DNA from: Cristatella mucedo
Lineage: Eukaryota; Bryozoa; Phylactolaemata; Cristatellidae
Length of the DNA stretch: 64,000 bases
NCBI GenBank assembly: GCA_009760855.2
Contig: WPIO01000025.1
Span: 1,595,501 to 1,659,500 of the forward strand
Direction: 5' to 3'
The notes under the pieces were generated by a model. The model made no database searches, was not told where the DNA came from, and worked only from the letters and a program-made list of their open reading frames with translations. Of this stretch, positions 36,110-49,224 are shown in pieces (position 1 is the stretch's first letter; every line of letters starts with the position of its first letter). The position numbers and the translations under genes are program-made.

Positions 36110-39100
36110 TATTTAGAAAAGTTCGGAATAAGGATATGTCTAGCACGAAGCGATCAATTGCCCCCAGAATGACCAAGTTCGCAAGTGCAGATTGCTTCTT
36201 GGAGATCATCTCACTCTAGTCCAACATAATGCTGGAGTAAGCGTAGCCTTACTCGTCATCGAGCAGCTTACGAGCAAAGTGTGTAGGTGCAAGGATTACG
36301 TCCTTATGAAGGTCAGGGCTGGTAATCGGGACGTTCTAAGGGGCGTCCTCGAGCTCTGTGGTGCAGCAAGCTCGACATTCGAACTGCCTGTGCACGACAT
36401 GAGCTCGAGGAAGATGAAACGGTTGAGCAAGCCAATTGAATCTTGACCTAACAAAGCACGCCCGGGTTCATTAGATATTGCATGGCATCGACCTATCCTT
36501 GCAACCGCACTTGATTTTCAATGATTGCCTCGGCCACATGTTTCCTAATACCGTCATTCCCTGTAATGATGTGTACCTCTTTGTTGATCAGGTTAATAGC
36601 CTTTTGCACTGCCTTGTTTCGATGTGAACGGTGGCTGCATTGACGCAAGAGAAGTTTTCAAAATGTGCCGCCATCCTGCATATATTAGTTTAACTCGCCC
36701 TTTGCGAATTGGGCCGCGCGGACACGCGAGGAAGAGAAATGAAAGCACGGGAAGCGGAAAGCTTTCTCTGCCGTATAGGACTACTCCCGATAAATATAGC
36801 TTTGAAACAAGGATGGCTAAGTGCGACGACGTTCGACGCCGTCAATTTTCTGCCTAGGTAGGTAGCGGCCCCCACGCAAACACGAACGACTCATCTGATC
36901 GACAATGTTGAAGTCATGCGCCTAAATGGCAGGCCTCGCGAAATCTCTATTGATATCGAGAGGAGCTGCAATCGATAGCTGAGCTCCAGGCGGAATAACA
37001 GGTCGGTGTGCTGCAGAGAGCAATTAAGCTTATACTTTACCTAGAGGTTACAGCTATCATAGTGTGCAGCTGCAATTTTTTCGGCAATAACACCATCTTC
37101 TATAGTCGAAGATTTCTCGACGAACGACCGAATAGCACTTTGAGCAAAGAATCTCGTCAGCTGTCTCGTCGGTCCAGCCATTCCCTGATGATGATTGGCC
37201 AGTGGCTGGCGGTGAATGGTGTGACGAATGATGTCAGAACCATTAGGCTAGGGCTGCATTCGCCGGATCTTTACGGTGCTTAACGCTTGCGCACGAAATG
37301 CACCGAGCCTATGTCGGTGGCGTCAGTGCAACGCCTGTCTGGATGGTCGACCGCTTACTAGATGAGGAGTTCTTCGCGTTCGATATCCGTATTTAACGAC
37401 ACTTTGTGATCTTTTGTTCCTCGGAGAGGGAGCCGGCGGATGGAGGAGGGGAGGGCTGACCCATAGGTATGAAGAGAGTCCGGGGAGAGCCGCCAGGATG
37501 GAAACAGTGCTCGGCGTTAGTATCGTCAAGAATAAAGCTAGTAGTGGTTGCTACCGCAATCTTTCCTTGGGCGCTGCCACTCGCTGCTCTTCGTGGACTC
37601 ACAGCCAAGGGACAATCGACGGACGCTGGCCTTTTCCGCTGTCGCCGGCGGCGATAGCTGAGTGACCGCTGTCAATACCAGGTGGCGCCCGGCGGCCCAA
37701 CTAGATCAACAGGGCTACAGCACCCTCGCCCTCTTGGCTATGCGATCGCTTTACCCTCAAGACCGACCGCATTTTTATCTTTCCCTCATGAGCCAGTCTC
37801 TCTCTCCGGGCTCGTTCCTTCCGACCTCCGCTTTGCTGCAGCCGCGGTGACTACCAGCGGCTTCGTGTAAGGCTGCAGCGCTTTTCTCAACGCAGCAGAC
37901 GGCTCAGAGGGCACCAAGATCCTTCGCGTGTAGAGGCAGCAGACCACCGTAGTGGCGGCGGGACCCGAGGCCACCGGCACTAACAGAAGACAGCGTTCCC
38001 GGCGTGTTCCGAACGATCGCCTGCTGCGACAGTTCGGCGTTCCCGGCGGAGCTGGGTCGCGTACGCAGCAGTCGATCGCACACAATGGACACGAGCGGCC
38101 CGCTCATCGATGTACCCAACAAGCGATGGAGCCGCCTTACCCGTGGCCATCTCGGACTGGCGGTTCCAGGAAGGACGCCAATCTCGAACGGCAGCGAGCG
38201 CCCGGCCGCAGTCGCTTAATGACAGCGGCTGGAGGACGTTTAGCCTGAGGAATCGCGACTAGTAGATCGGCTCATGGCACGCTTGCAAAGAAGGCTGAGC
38301 GTGCCTCGTTCGCTGCCACCGCCACCGGCTCGGGCTTACTGAACTGAACCTCGTGCGTGCACACAGCGATCGATTTGCAACCGAAACGTTCCGCCATCGC
38401 CGCCGTTTCGGCGGCGGCGGCTGTGGTGGTGATTTCGACCGCCCGCGCACAAAGTGCTCGCTAGAAAGCTCGCCATTGGGCGCGCGTCTCATCGCAAGGC
38501 GCTGACAGCAATTCTAAATTCTCGGTGCTAAAACCAGCAAACGTGGGCGCTAGCTAATTTGGCGCCTGCTTGGACGTACGGGCGGGAGTGCTTTGGCTTC
38601 GAGATCGACCTGTGGAAGGCGACGTCTCGGCGCACTAAGTACGTAACAGCAATTGCTATAAATCCTCGGATCGGTGCAGCCGGTGCCGGTCGCGGTCCCG
38701 TCCTCGAATAGCCCTTCGCCTATGTTCAGAGGTTTTTCCTTTGCCTCCTCTTCCGTGCTCAATCAACCTGGATCTTCGCTCAGGAGCAAAGTACTCGCTC
38801 TTCACGACCCAGGTAATGGATTTGAGTCCTGCACTGCACTTTTCCCCAGAATTCGCACAATCCTTGAAGCTCGCGTAGTGTCACGATGGAAAGCGAACCC
38901 GTAAATAGGAAGCTAAGCGCGGAAGAGGTATTACACAACATCGCGGGTGCCCGCTTGTCTTTCGAACGCTTCTGGTATAGATGGTGACCACCACCACTGT
39001 CGGAGGTAGGTCCGGGGGAATACCTATTGAGGATGATGCGACGCAAATTTCCCCCCAAAATCCCAGTCACCTCCATTCACAGAATCGCTATTACGTTCTT

Positions 39101-39300
39101 TCCCTTCTTATATCACCGTTCCATTGTAATGCTTGGCGACAGATTTGCAGGCGTCCCATTCAGCCGAATTTCCTTCTCTAGCTGAGCTCTCGTACGACCG
39201 TAAACTTGCAGGCAATGCTTTTGTGGGGGGGCAAAAGACGCCAGGATAAAGTCCTAGCGATCACAGCTTTCCTGCCTTCACAGTAAGACAAAACTTACAG
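36110..39300. other. No gene recognised
   Basis: Mixed to GC-rich DNA with many overlapping short open frames on both strands, none with a domain or convincing splice sites. Confidence 0.4.
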
Positions 39301-39302
39301 AA

Positions 39303-39386
<84 letters not shown>

Positions 39387-39437
39387 CTCAGGCGGCTGGT
39401 GAAAGAAACAAAGAAAAACTGAGAAGGAGAGAGAGAG

Positions 39438-39515
<78 letters not shown>
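39303..39515. repeat. Double (AG)n microsatellite
   Basis: Two AG tracts (39303-39384 and 39424-39515) are separated by about 40 unique bases. Confidence 0.97.
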
Positions 39516-39517
<2 letters not shown>

Positions 39518-39736
39518 AACTCTTCAAAACCTCATCGATGGCTCTGCAACAAAGGATACTGCAGAATTCCTCCGGTAGATGCGCCACCCATACAACGCTA
39601 GCGGATGCTGCGTTGTTCTGCGATTACTCGGGCGATAGACCGGGTGCAGCCACTATGCCGCTTCAATTATTGAACCGCTCACAGCGGCCTCTGATCCGCG
39701 GCATCCCGGCGGTGACGCAATTAGCACAGGCGTCTG

Positions 39737-39744
39737 TATATAAA
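39737..39744 (+). promoter_or_regulatory. TATA box of candidate peptide gene
   Basis: TATATAAA lies in ordinary-complexity sequence (CTGTATATAAATGGG). Transcription would start near 39768. A donor-like GTAGGT at 39812 would then close a short 5' untranslated exon, and the next acceptor is at 40179-40180. The spacing is coherent, but no initiator consensus is obvious. Confidence 0.4.
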
Positions 39745-40193
39745 TGGGTGGCTCGTCTGCCATCCGAGTCGCTTCCGTTGACGCTTTCACTTCCATTTCC
39801 GAGGCCGAGCGGTAGGTAGACGCTGGCCATGACGACGGGCCACGATCGCTGGCGGCAGCACTAGCGAATGCAGCGAGGGCGAGGCCTGCCGGAGAGCAGC
39901 GGGCGAGCTACCGGTTCGCGGCGGCGCGCCAGCGCTCAAGCAGCCCGCGCTTGCTAGCGTCGGCCGATTTCAAGCGAAAGGCAAACGCGGGGAGGCGAAG
40001 GATCGACTGCACCGACGTCACGCACGGAAGAGCGCGCCTTGAGGTCGCTCGCGCAGCTCCCAGCCGCGCCGAGGAGCCCAGAGCTGAGGCGCACAGGAAG
40101 GGCAGGGGCTCCGCGATATGGCGAGCTGGCATCGCCTAACATTTCCAGCCGAGACGCCGCCACTAACTCTCTCGCTGCAGGTGGAGAGACACG

Positions 40194-40993
40194 ATGAACA
40201 GACGATTGCTGCGCTGCATCGTCTTGCTACGCTGCATCGTCTTTCTGCGCTTCTTCTTGACTACGTCAGCGGCCGCGCTTCCTGCCGGCGACGGGATACT
40301 GCCGGTGCAGCGGCGGCGGTTCAGAGCCGTCGACGACGCTGCTCGCGGCGACAGCTTCTACGATGTCGGACTCCCGCAGCGACCGTCGCGATCGCTGCAC
40401 TCTGTGCTATCGCTTCCGCTGGGAGGTGAGTTCAAGCTGTTGACCGATCGCAACACTAGTCGTATCGATCAAACGCGGCAATTAAATGGTACAGCCAGAA
40501 ATTCGAACCGAGCGCGTGTTCCCCAGGCGCAAGCCTGTGCACCTGCCTCGCTGCGCCACCGGTCGCCGCTTCGGCGCCGACGGCTGGCGGTGCCTTTCGC
40601 CGACGGTCGGCGCACCTTGCTATGTGGGCTCCGTCCGACGTCAAGCCACGAGCGCGCCTGCGCGCTCGCCGACCCTAGCCGTTCTTAGCCGCCGAGCGAG
40701 CGTCGGCCGCTCGTTCTCGTTACTGCCTTCGTTCGAGACTGGCGCCATTCGGGTTTCCCTTTGAAGTCTGCTCCTACTTATGAGGCTGCGTGAACGCCGA
40801 GTGTGTCACTGCAATCTCACGCTCGAAGAGCTCGCTCAAGCGTCCTAGAGCCCGGATCTATCGCCGGCAGAGGCGAGATCCGGGTGCTCGCAGGCGACGA
40901 CGGAGACCGAGCGGCTGGTACGCGGTCTCTGCGCTACTGGTCCCTTCCTTATTCTTAGGAGCCAAACGCAGCGCATCATTCACTCGAATCTAA
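40194..40993 (+). CDS. Candidate small secreted peptide precursor, two coding exons
   Basis: Proposed model: exon 40181-40425 with its ATG at 40194, and exon 40959-40993 (stop TAA 40991-40993). The acceptor CTCTCTCGCTGCAG precedes the first, and the donor GAG|GTGAGT (40426) closes it. The second acceptor, TCCCTTCCTTATTCTTAG (AG 40957-40958), has a good pyrimidine tract, and the phases agree (G + GA gives Gly). The product is 88 residues. Residues 1-31 form a signal peptide: a basic start (MNRRLLRC), a hydrophobic core and an AAALPA cleavage region. Basic sites RRR (40-42) and KR (AKR, 80-81) suit prohormone processing. The mature segment would hold DSFYDVGLPQ and SLHSVLSLPLG. The signal peptide contains an in-frame 18-base duplication (LRCIVL/LRCIVF). 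No family is recognised and no AATAAA is seen nearby. The second exon is the weaker part. Confidence 0.35.
40497..40572 (-). repeat. tRNA-like sequence in the candidate intron
   Basis: On the minus strand GGTGGCGCAGCGAGGCAGGT resembles box A and GGTTCGAATTTC resembles box B, about 45 bases apart. The would-be acceptor arms do not pair, so it is not a functional tRNA; a SINE head or chance is more likely. Confidence 0.25.
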
Positions 40994-41287
40994 AGGGTGG
41001 CCAATCCATCGTGCCTGTTGACGCCTGGGCTCAACGGCGGGCGGGCTCTAAGGAGCGAGTGAGCCCCTAGGGGCCTAGCTCTTAGATGAAGTGCCACGTA
41101 CCTCCGTCACTAACTCTGCAGAGCCACTGTGACTAAACGGTTGTTACGTTACTCTGGTGGAGAGCTTTCCGTTGCACACTGAAAGGCTGGAAGGGTGCTT
41201 TTGGGGCACAGTCTGCTATTGACCACGGGACTCGGTCATTGAGCTGTGTGGCCAAAGAAGGATGAACCTCAACAAAAGAAAGAGATA

Positions 41288-41411
<124 letters not shown>

Positions 41412-44400
41412 AAAACTCCGTAATTTACTCTCAGATTTCGAGACAGAAAACTTGTGGATTTCAAGACACACATGTATGAGCCACGGAAGAGAGTGGACTT
41501 GAATTGACAGGTTGGAAATGCAGCTGTCACGCCGCTTGCGAGTGCCGTCTGCAGCTGCGCGAGATCCGGCATCGCCTAATCGTTCGAGGCTGCGGCTACG
41601 AGCGGTGATGTCTTGAGAGAGCTCTTCGCTCGCTCGCTCAGTGTGTCGAGCCGTGCGTAATCTCTGCGTCCGCGTCGTTTTACCGTCTATCTTAGCGTGC
41701 CAGCGATTGGCTTTCGGCGCCGAAAGTGGGAGACGAAGAGAGCCGCCGACGCTCGGGTGGGGGTACGATAGAGATGCGCGAACGCCAAACTGCCGACTGC
41801 ACTCGAAGGCGGCTCTCCTCCGGCAGCTCCCCTGGTTATCTACTTATTTTATTTCATTTTAATTCATTTATCATTATCTTTTTGGCACCCGCTTACATGC
41901 AGCGATACGTTAGCTCGTGTCTCTGCCGACGCGGCTTCGGCAGTGGACGGACTGACGGACGAAGGTGGAGCGATTGCTGCGCTATCTCGTGTCCGGTGCG
42001 ATGCAAAGACTTGGGCGCCGCACGATGGGGTCTCGAAGTCTTCCACGCCGCCGCCGCCGCCTCCGCTGCCGCCAGCCACGGCGGCGGCAGCGGTGGCGGC
42101 GGCGGCGGCGCGGGCGTGCGTGCAAGACGAAGGAGGAGGGCGATTGAAGTTACCGAGCGAGCAATGTGCGGATGGCGCTGCTGCGAGCGTGTGCGCGCAA
42201 GGCGAGTTATCGACGGATGAGGGCGGGTCGGGCTCTAAAGGAGGTGATCCGCAGAGAGCGCTGCCGCTCTTGGCTGATGTGCCGAGGCAGCGCGGCGCGC
42301 CGCAATCTTGGACTGCGCGCTTGGGAGGGCGACTATTTTTACCTCGGCTCTCGAGGGAGACCAGTAAAAGGGCTCCTCGCCGCGGGTAAGTGCTCGAGGC
42401 ACGTGAGTCAGCACACGCAACAGAGCAGCTCGAACCGTCGGTACCGTTAGCTAGGCCTACGGAATCGGTCGTCTCGAGAGCTCAGATCGTGGAGGAGGCA
42501 GACATTTTTGCAGTCGTGCGCCATCTGCCAGACTCGGTTAGCGTGCGTCGTCCTGAAACGACAGCGCTCAAGATGCGACGGAAGCTTGAGGGCGTCACTA
42601 GAGATCGCGTCTCGCCCGGGCCGGGAGGGGTGGAGCTCGGTGGAAGGCCTGTTCAGCATAAAGTGAGCCGTTGCGCACCACCCTTTCTGTAGCACGACTC
42701 GACTTTGCCGCTTCATAAGGGGGCGAGTGGTCTTCGAGCTAGGTCGATCGTTGGCATCGAACAAAGCCATCTGGTGTAGCAGCACTCCCTTCTACGGCAT
42801 GAACAAGCTGCATGCTGTCCGAGGCGAATGTCTAGGACTTACATTTCATAGCTGAGCGATTGTTAGGATGGACATTGCACTACGCCCCCCCCCCCGGGGT
42901 TGGGCAACATAGTGGAGGCGAGAGCGGCCGACCGACTGCGAGTCGTTGGCTGCCGCGTTGCCTTAAGTAGCTCTCAGCAAGTAATCACTGAACGTTGCAG
43001 CCTCCGAAAGGATCCCGATAGCGTCTGCGACGGCTGAAGACTTCTTTTGGGAACGCTTAAGCACTGGCGGCTACAACCGAGGTCAGGAAACGAAGTCGCT
43101 CTCGTCCACCTCGGCGATCATCAAGCGGCACGATGAAGACAGAGGGGTGGGGCTGCTCGTAAGACTGCTGCACTCACCTGCCGCTGCTGATGCTTCGGAG
43201 GTTTCGGTGGCGACGCCAGTGCGGCCCGGCGGCGCCGAGCGCCCTCAGTCGAGCCCTCGTTCGGTGGCCTCGATCACAGCGGCTGCAAAACAGGTTACCC
43301 GCCGCCGCTGCGCGGGCGCCGACGGACGCTGCTCCGCGCTTTGCGGCCAACGCACGCCGTTCATGACGGGATGGTTGACAATACTAGGCTGCTGAGCTTC
43401 GGCCGGCGTCTTCTTCGCAGCTTCCTGTTCGGTCAAAAGCGATGGGCGCCCATACCGCCTCTACCCCGTTCCTTCGGCATCCGGTCGGCTATGCATACGT
43501 CGACAACTCGCCCGCCACAGCAACTGCAACAGCGAAACTCGTAGCTCGCTCCTCTACTGTGGATGACGCAATCCGAATCGTTCGGTCGGGCAAAGTGCAT
43601 TGTCACCGAACACCACCGGGTAAAGGAGTGCGGCCAATAATGCCGACGCAGCTCGATCGGTTGTGACACGAGAAGACCACCGGAAGACCTAGCGACGTCG
43701 TGCGCACGGCGTGAATCTCACGATATTCTAAAGTCCGAGAAATAGGAGGCTGAGTCTTTGCACCAATTCAGCTCTAGCTATTGTATCTCTCGTTTCATGT
43801 CTGCTCGTAAATCCCTCGCCTCTTGAAGCGACGCTGGACAGCGCCATTGTTCCGCACAGTGTGGGTGCTCGAGAGATGGCCGTTGGCGCTCACGTGACGG
43901 CGTCCATTTATTTGCAGAATCAGTTTTGCAATACAGTTTTTGATTCTTTTGCTATCGCCACCTTCAAATCTTCAAACCTAGCGCGGAGCTCGTTGGATGG
44001 CTCTGGTGCTGTTATATTGGCTCCCTGTATATTGCGAACTTGACAGAGCTTCCAGGGCAGCCAGCGAACTGCTACTGAGCACGCGCCCCTCTTCTTCGCT
44101 TAAAATTGACCCACCTTCAGTACGAGATAACTAATCACGCCGTCTCCAGCAACGCTCTGCAAACGCAATCAGCGCGGCCGGAGAGATATTTCAAAGCGTC
44201 CCGGCTTGTGCACGTGGTTAGGACTTCTTCAGCATGCAAAAAATACTGAGAAAGGATTCGTGGATACTCAGCAGCCTGAATAAGCAAGGCGCACACTTTC
44301 TAAAGTGAAAGCCGGTTATTCGTCGGCTGTCGCGCGGAACATTTTCGGTGCCCGCCCAAGCCGCTGACGTCTGAGAGTCTGCCGGCACAGCCACATACGC

Positions 44401-44848
44401 TTAGGGGGCTGTGACGCGGCTCCGCCATCTGTCGGTAGAGCTGCCGGCGGCGAAAGACTTCGCTCGCTGGGCGCTAGCGTAGCGGCGCGTAATGTGACAG
44501 CAGACGGACGTCAGCGGCGCGAGCTGCTTGCCGCGCTTGGTTGACGTAGCTCTAAAAAGGCGGAGTAACAGCGAGTGGTGCACAGAGCACAGAGCCCTCA
44601 CCTCGAAGCGAATAGAGAAATCTCAAGAAAGTTGAGAAATATGCTTGAATAATTGGAGAGAAAACTGACCTGCTGTCAAGTATGCGATACAAAGCGCACG
44701 CGTGTGGCCGATATTACCGCGGCGCTTTCCGCAAAGCCGCATGGCAGCACGAAAGTACAGTCAAGGTCACACGCTGTTCATTCATGGCTACGAGTCGCTG
44801 ATGTACGCGAGTCTACGTCGGAGAGGAGTCGATTCTTGATGCTGCTCG

Positions 44849-44948
44849 GTCACGTGACAAGAGGTCGTGGACTGGTGGTAAGAGTGGTTCCTCATTCTGG
44901 ACGGCATGAAAGGTGCCAATGGGGCCTTCGCTATGCCAGTCACGTGAC
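44849..44948. promoter_or_regulatory. Two identical GTCACGTGAC palindromes 90 bases apart
   Basis: The exact 10-base palindrome occurs at 44849-44858 and 44939-44948. It is the extended E-box favoured by USF and TFE-type bHLH-ZIP proteins. No gene start is evident nearby, so function is speculative. Confidence 0.3.
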
Positions 44949-45599
44949 AGCCAACCCTAAATCTGGCTGCTCCGCGGCTTCCCGGTGCTAGCTGCATTAA
45001 ACTCCTGCTAAGCACCTCTGCCGGAGCGGCCAAGTGATATTGCGGAGCCTCTGGGAACTACTTTTCGGTGATACTGCTGGAAAATTTCGAGGTCAGAATC
45101 TGCGGAGCTTGACCTCGAATCAGCGCCGCCAGTAGGACCGCAGGATTGCAGCTTGACAATGCGCTCTGTAAATGCAAGATTTACAGTTCCATCTATCAGA
45201 AGACCACGGCTGAGCTTCCATAGCCGGTAGTAGCCACAGCCTGCCCTTGAACTTCGCATACCCGTAGGTCTACTCGTGAGATAGCAATGCCTTTTAATAA
45301 GCAATTACCTTACAATCACAATTACTAAGCAATTCCATTTACTTTTGTGCAATCCGTTGGCCATAGGTTTGCTCCTGCAGATCCCAAGCCATTAAACTCA
45401 GTCATAAAAATTCATTCCTGCGGCTCAGTGGGGCTGGGAGTGTAACGAGAGCATAGAACATGACGTTGGTACACACGTGTTGCCTTGACTTTGGAATATC
45501 AGGAGGCAGTGACCACCCTCCTCCCCCCGTAGCACAAAATCCGCGAGGACACGTCAGGCACAACTCTGTCGTGGCTGCAAACGACGCGCTCTACTTGCA

Positions 45600-45870
45600 A
45601 GGCACCTATTTAGGACAGCATTTAGTTGGTCCCTGTGATTCGTCCTTTACGTGCTTATGCGTGCTGACACTGTGCATGCTGCCACCAACCATATTTGCAT
45701 GCTGACCCTGTGCATGTCACCCCTAACCACGCTATTCGTTTTGTTTGTTTATTAAGCATGATATTATTCACCATTAAATTGCATTTCCCTTTACAGCAAA
45801 TGTAAAGCGCCCAGAGAGAGATTGAGTTCTCTGAGGGCGCTTTATCAAGTGCATCATTATTAATATCATA
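45600..45870 (+). mobile_element. L2-like LINE, 3' end
   Basis: This begins at the CACCTATTTAGGACAGCATT block that ends ORF2 in the other copies and runs to AGAGATTGAGTTCTCTGAGG and a short ATT-rich end. It is truncated to about 270 bases. Confidence 0.75.
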
Positions 45871-46507
45871 AGGCCTTCCCGATGAGGCATGAAAGAGCTG
45901 AGAGACCCTCACGGCTGGAGTCCAGCAAGGTGGTCCGACGAGTCACTAATTTCTTTCATTGTACGTCACCGACACATTGGCATTGATCGGCTTGTTCTAA
46001 GCATCTGGTGCTGACGTAAGAGAGCGGGTTAGTGAAGATGGTTGATTATAGGTTCGAGAATCAAAGGGACCGTCTCTGTGGTATGCAGTGTATTCTCCAT
46101 ACTCCCATGGCCGCGGCCGTCCACACAGCTGTGTTCACATTCCATGGTACTTTGGGCAAAATCCCTCACCTGCTGGCGATATTGCGAGGCATTCGTGCTA
46201 TTTTAGCCTCACTACAGGTGCCTTATAGACGTCCGGAAACACCGATCTTGTCGTAGGTCTCAGTCAACTGGCGGATAACTACTTCGCCTGCATGATTTAA
46301 ACGGTGCCAGCATTGTGTGGCAAATTGCTGCACGCTGAAACTTGTCCGCACTCGCCGGACGACTATCCATTCCGATAATTTCTAAAAAAAATGCCGCTAG
46401 CTAGCAAACGAGTGCATGCCACTCAGAAATATTTTTGCCGAGCGAGGCTTTATGCCGAAGCTCGAGCAAATACGGCAGGCCACTTTTGGTTACGGAAAAT
46501 GCAAAGA

Positions 46508-47158
46508 TAAGTAGCTCTTTAAATGTAAACATGCGATTAATCAATAGTTTGCAGGCAAATGAACGAAAAGCTGTTAACTACCACAAGTCTTGCGATCAAC
46601 CTACTACAATCCTGGTCTCACAATGAAGCACAACCAACCGCACATGGCGATTAAGCAAGTGGTAGATCTCAGGGCTATTACTCGTACGGTAGCTAGAAGT
46701 TAAACTGCTGGATGATACGCGACCAAGCTTTGAGCGCCGTGTCACATGGGAGGCAGGCGAAAGGTTAGAGAGCTGAGCTGCTGCCATGCTAGGAGACGGC
46801 CACGGCCACACAGGTGCGGCTCACTAGAGCATGTGACATCGATCCGTTCGAGCCGGCCTCTGAATAGACAAGAACATCACTTAAGCTCCCCGTTGTTATG
46901 TCTCTCAGGCTCGACGTTAAATATGTCACGCCCACAGGGAGCGATGGCAAGGTCTGTGAATGGAAAAATGTCCACAGACCTTTGGTGGCGAAGCTGAGCC
47001 AAAAAAAAGAAAGCAGCAGACTAAGCTGTGTACCAATGACGCGCCGATCGCAGCCTGAGCAGGGTGCTAGTCTCGCACAGCCGCCATGCTCGATCGGTTC
47101 TTACTAGCCTACCAGTGACATGACTATTGTTTTGGGAGAAAAATTGCAATATCGACGT
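46508..47158 (+). repeat. Unnamed ~650-bp dispersed repeat, copy 2
   Basis: Same order of blocks as copy 1 at 32121-32765, in direct orientation about 14.4 kb apart. Small indels differ, and no coding capacity is shared between the copies. Confidence 0.6.
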
Positions 47159-47159
47159 C

Positions 47160-48675
47160 TATTGAAGATAACCCGACTGCTTTCTTGATCAGTTTCGCTT
47201 AGGGAACTGGTGGTTTCGTTCCGTCCACATTGGCAAATTTGACCCGTTGAAGCCAAGTTGACACAGCCACACCTGCCGTCTCAAACGATTTGCTCACGGT
47301 AAAGGCGAAGGCTCCTTAACTTTTCCACTTCTTCACGTGGGCACTCCGCTCAGTCCACTGAATGCTGACCCGCCGGCTGCTGGGCCCTTCCGAGATTGAC
47401 ATTTCGTAATGGTCGGCTGCGATTGCTAACCAACCGCTATCATGTCTTGGAGCCGTCCTGTACAGAGCAGCCGGTTGCACGGACGTTTTCATCTCTTCGA
47501 CTGGAAGCCACATTACTCGGATGCTACCAAATACTTGAATCAGTATGGACCGTCTCAAAAACCGATCATACTAGTCTAGTCAGAGAAACATGGTGTGCTA
47601 TTGCTCTTAGCTAAACCAAAGTTTGAAATTTAAAGTGGTTTTTAAATAGCGACCCGACATTCCAGCAGCTTGGAATTTTTGCACAACAGCAGAACTGACG
47701 GATAGTGCTTCCCGCCTTTCTGAGCTTCCGCTTTGCATAGGTGAGTTCGCGTAGTAAAAAGCTGTAGGATTTGTAAACAGTGCAAGGTCGACCAGTTTTC
47801 TTTTATACACGGTAAGCATTAAATTCGCCACCGGTAAATTTTCTGGACGAATCATGATCTCGAAACAGCGTTAGCAGAAGCTGAGAGGAGGTTTATTTGC
47901 CAGCCACAACAGGTCAGTGGGACTAAGAAAGAAGCAGAAACTCAGTGAATTTGTGGAGCCAGGAGGAGCAACTGGCCAGTCGCATTAACAACGACGGTAC
48001 GGAGACAGGCCATCAGAGACTGCTGACAGTTGTGAGGCAGCCGATAGAAAAAAGAAATTTTCTTACTAGCCTCGGCGTTCCATTTATGATTCAGGAAACA
48101 GCAGAAGAAAAGACGAATTCGCTAAGCCGATGCCGTTCATTCGTCGTACGAGTAACAACGGGGCGGAGGGACGCCAGAATGCGAGGTCGCTGATCGGCGG
48201 GCAGCAAAAGTTGAAAGAAGTGGCAGTTCTTAATAGTCCCAACGGCTTTGAAGTATTACGGAAGACGCAAAAGCACGACGGATTCGTGAGGCGGAAACCG
48301 GGTTTTTCAATCGCGCCTGAATGCAGCTACATGCTGGAGAGACTGAGTTAAAGGGAGAAGCACGACAATTTGGCGAGTGAAATTTCCTTGCAATAATTGA
48401 TTTGGATTCAGTTTGTAGGAAAATATTTATCGTGCTTACATGTGAGGCTGAAGCCAATATTTTAATTTTAAAAGTAAAACAATAGATACAAGAGTCAACA
48501 CGGCTTGTGCTTTTCCTAAATTGTAAAGTAATCTAAATGTAAGCCTAAGGCAGCTTCAATGTAGACTGCTGATCTTGTTATTTCGTTGAGTTCATCCTGC
48601 GGCCCCAAGTACACGGTTGGGTTGCCATTTAGTATATTTTATATTTTTACGTTTAACAGTCTTTTATGTAACAGT
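47160..48675. other. No gene recognised
   Basis: Mixed composition, short open frames only. Composition drops toward AT from about 48.3 kb onward. Confidence 0.4.
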
Positions 48676-48679
48676 TTTA

Positions 48680-49222
48680 TTAATAATAATAATTTTGCCT
48701 AGCGTTCTCAGAGAATCCAATCTCTTTCTAAGCGCTACACAAATGCTGTAATGAAAGCATGACCGAACGATTTGCGGTAATATTCACCATGTCATCAAGC
48801 ATAACATTGCTAGAGGTGACATGCACAGGGCCAACACACAAATCTGGTTAACAGCAGCCAGCACAGTGTCAGCTCGCATAAGCATGCAACGAATGCATCG
48901 CACGGACCCACTACATGCTGTAGCAATGGAGTGCGTCCAAAGTTTCATTTTAGATGCCACCATGTCAGGAGTGTTGTGACCTTAGTCGAAAGTGAATTGC
49001 AGGTTATGGGAGTACAGGAACTACTGGCGCGGTCTCAAAGGGTTTTAAGGTTTGTAAAGATATAGCATATCGGTTTGAATCAGAGCAGTTGACGGTACGA
49101 TGCTGACCGCCTAGTGGGGTAGTAGTTCTGATAGTACACCGGAGCCAGAGAACCAAGGGACCTAAAAGTAGTGACATAACCTTGAAGTAGATGTGCTGCT
49201 AGATTAGGAGTCAGTGAAGGTC
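48680..49222 (-). mobile_element. L2-like LINE, 3' part, decayed
   Basis: An (AAT)n start (48681-48693) is followed by the antisense tail (TCTCAGAGAATCCAATCTCT), then antisense 3' UTR and the antisense of the ORF2 end up to about 49222. Stops and indels are frequent. Confidence 0.65.
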
Positions 49223-49224
49223 AG

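Noticed and set aside
40371-40424. Naming the candidate peptide a pigment-dispersing factor
   Set aside because: Only a short SxLSLP-like match exists; the conserved N-terminal and C-terminal residues of that family are absent.
40497-40572. Functional tRNA gene on the minus strand
   Set aside because: Box A- and B-like blocks are present, but the acceptor arms do not pair and no anticodon loop of standard form can be drawn.
41943-42389. 148-codon frame with poly-Pro and poly-Ala
   Set aside because: It depends on a (CCG)n run, and the flanking residues show no domain.
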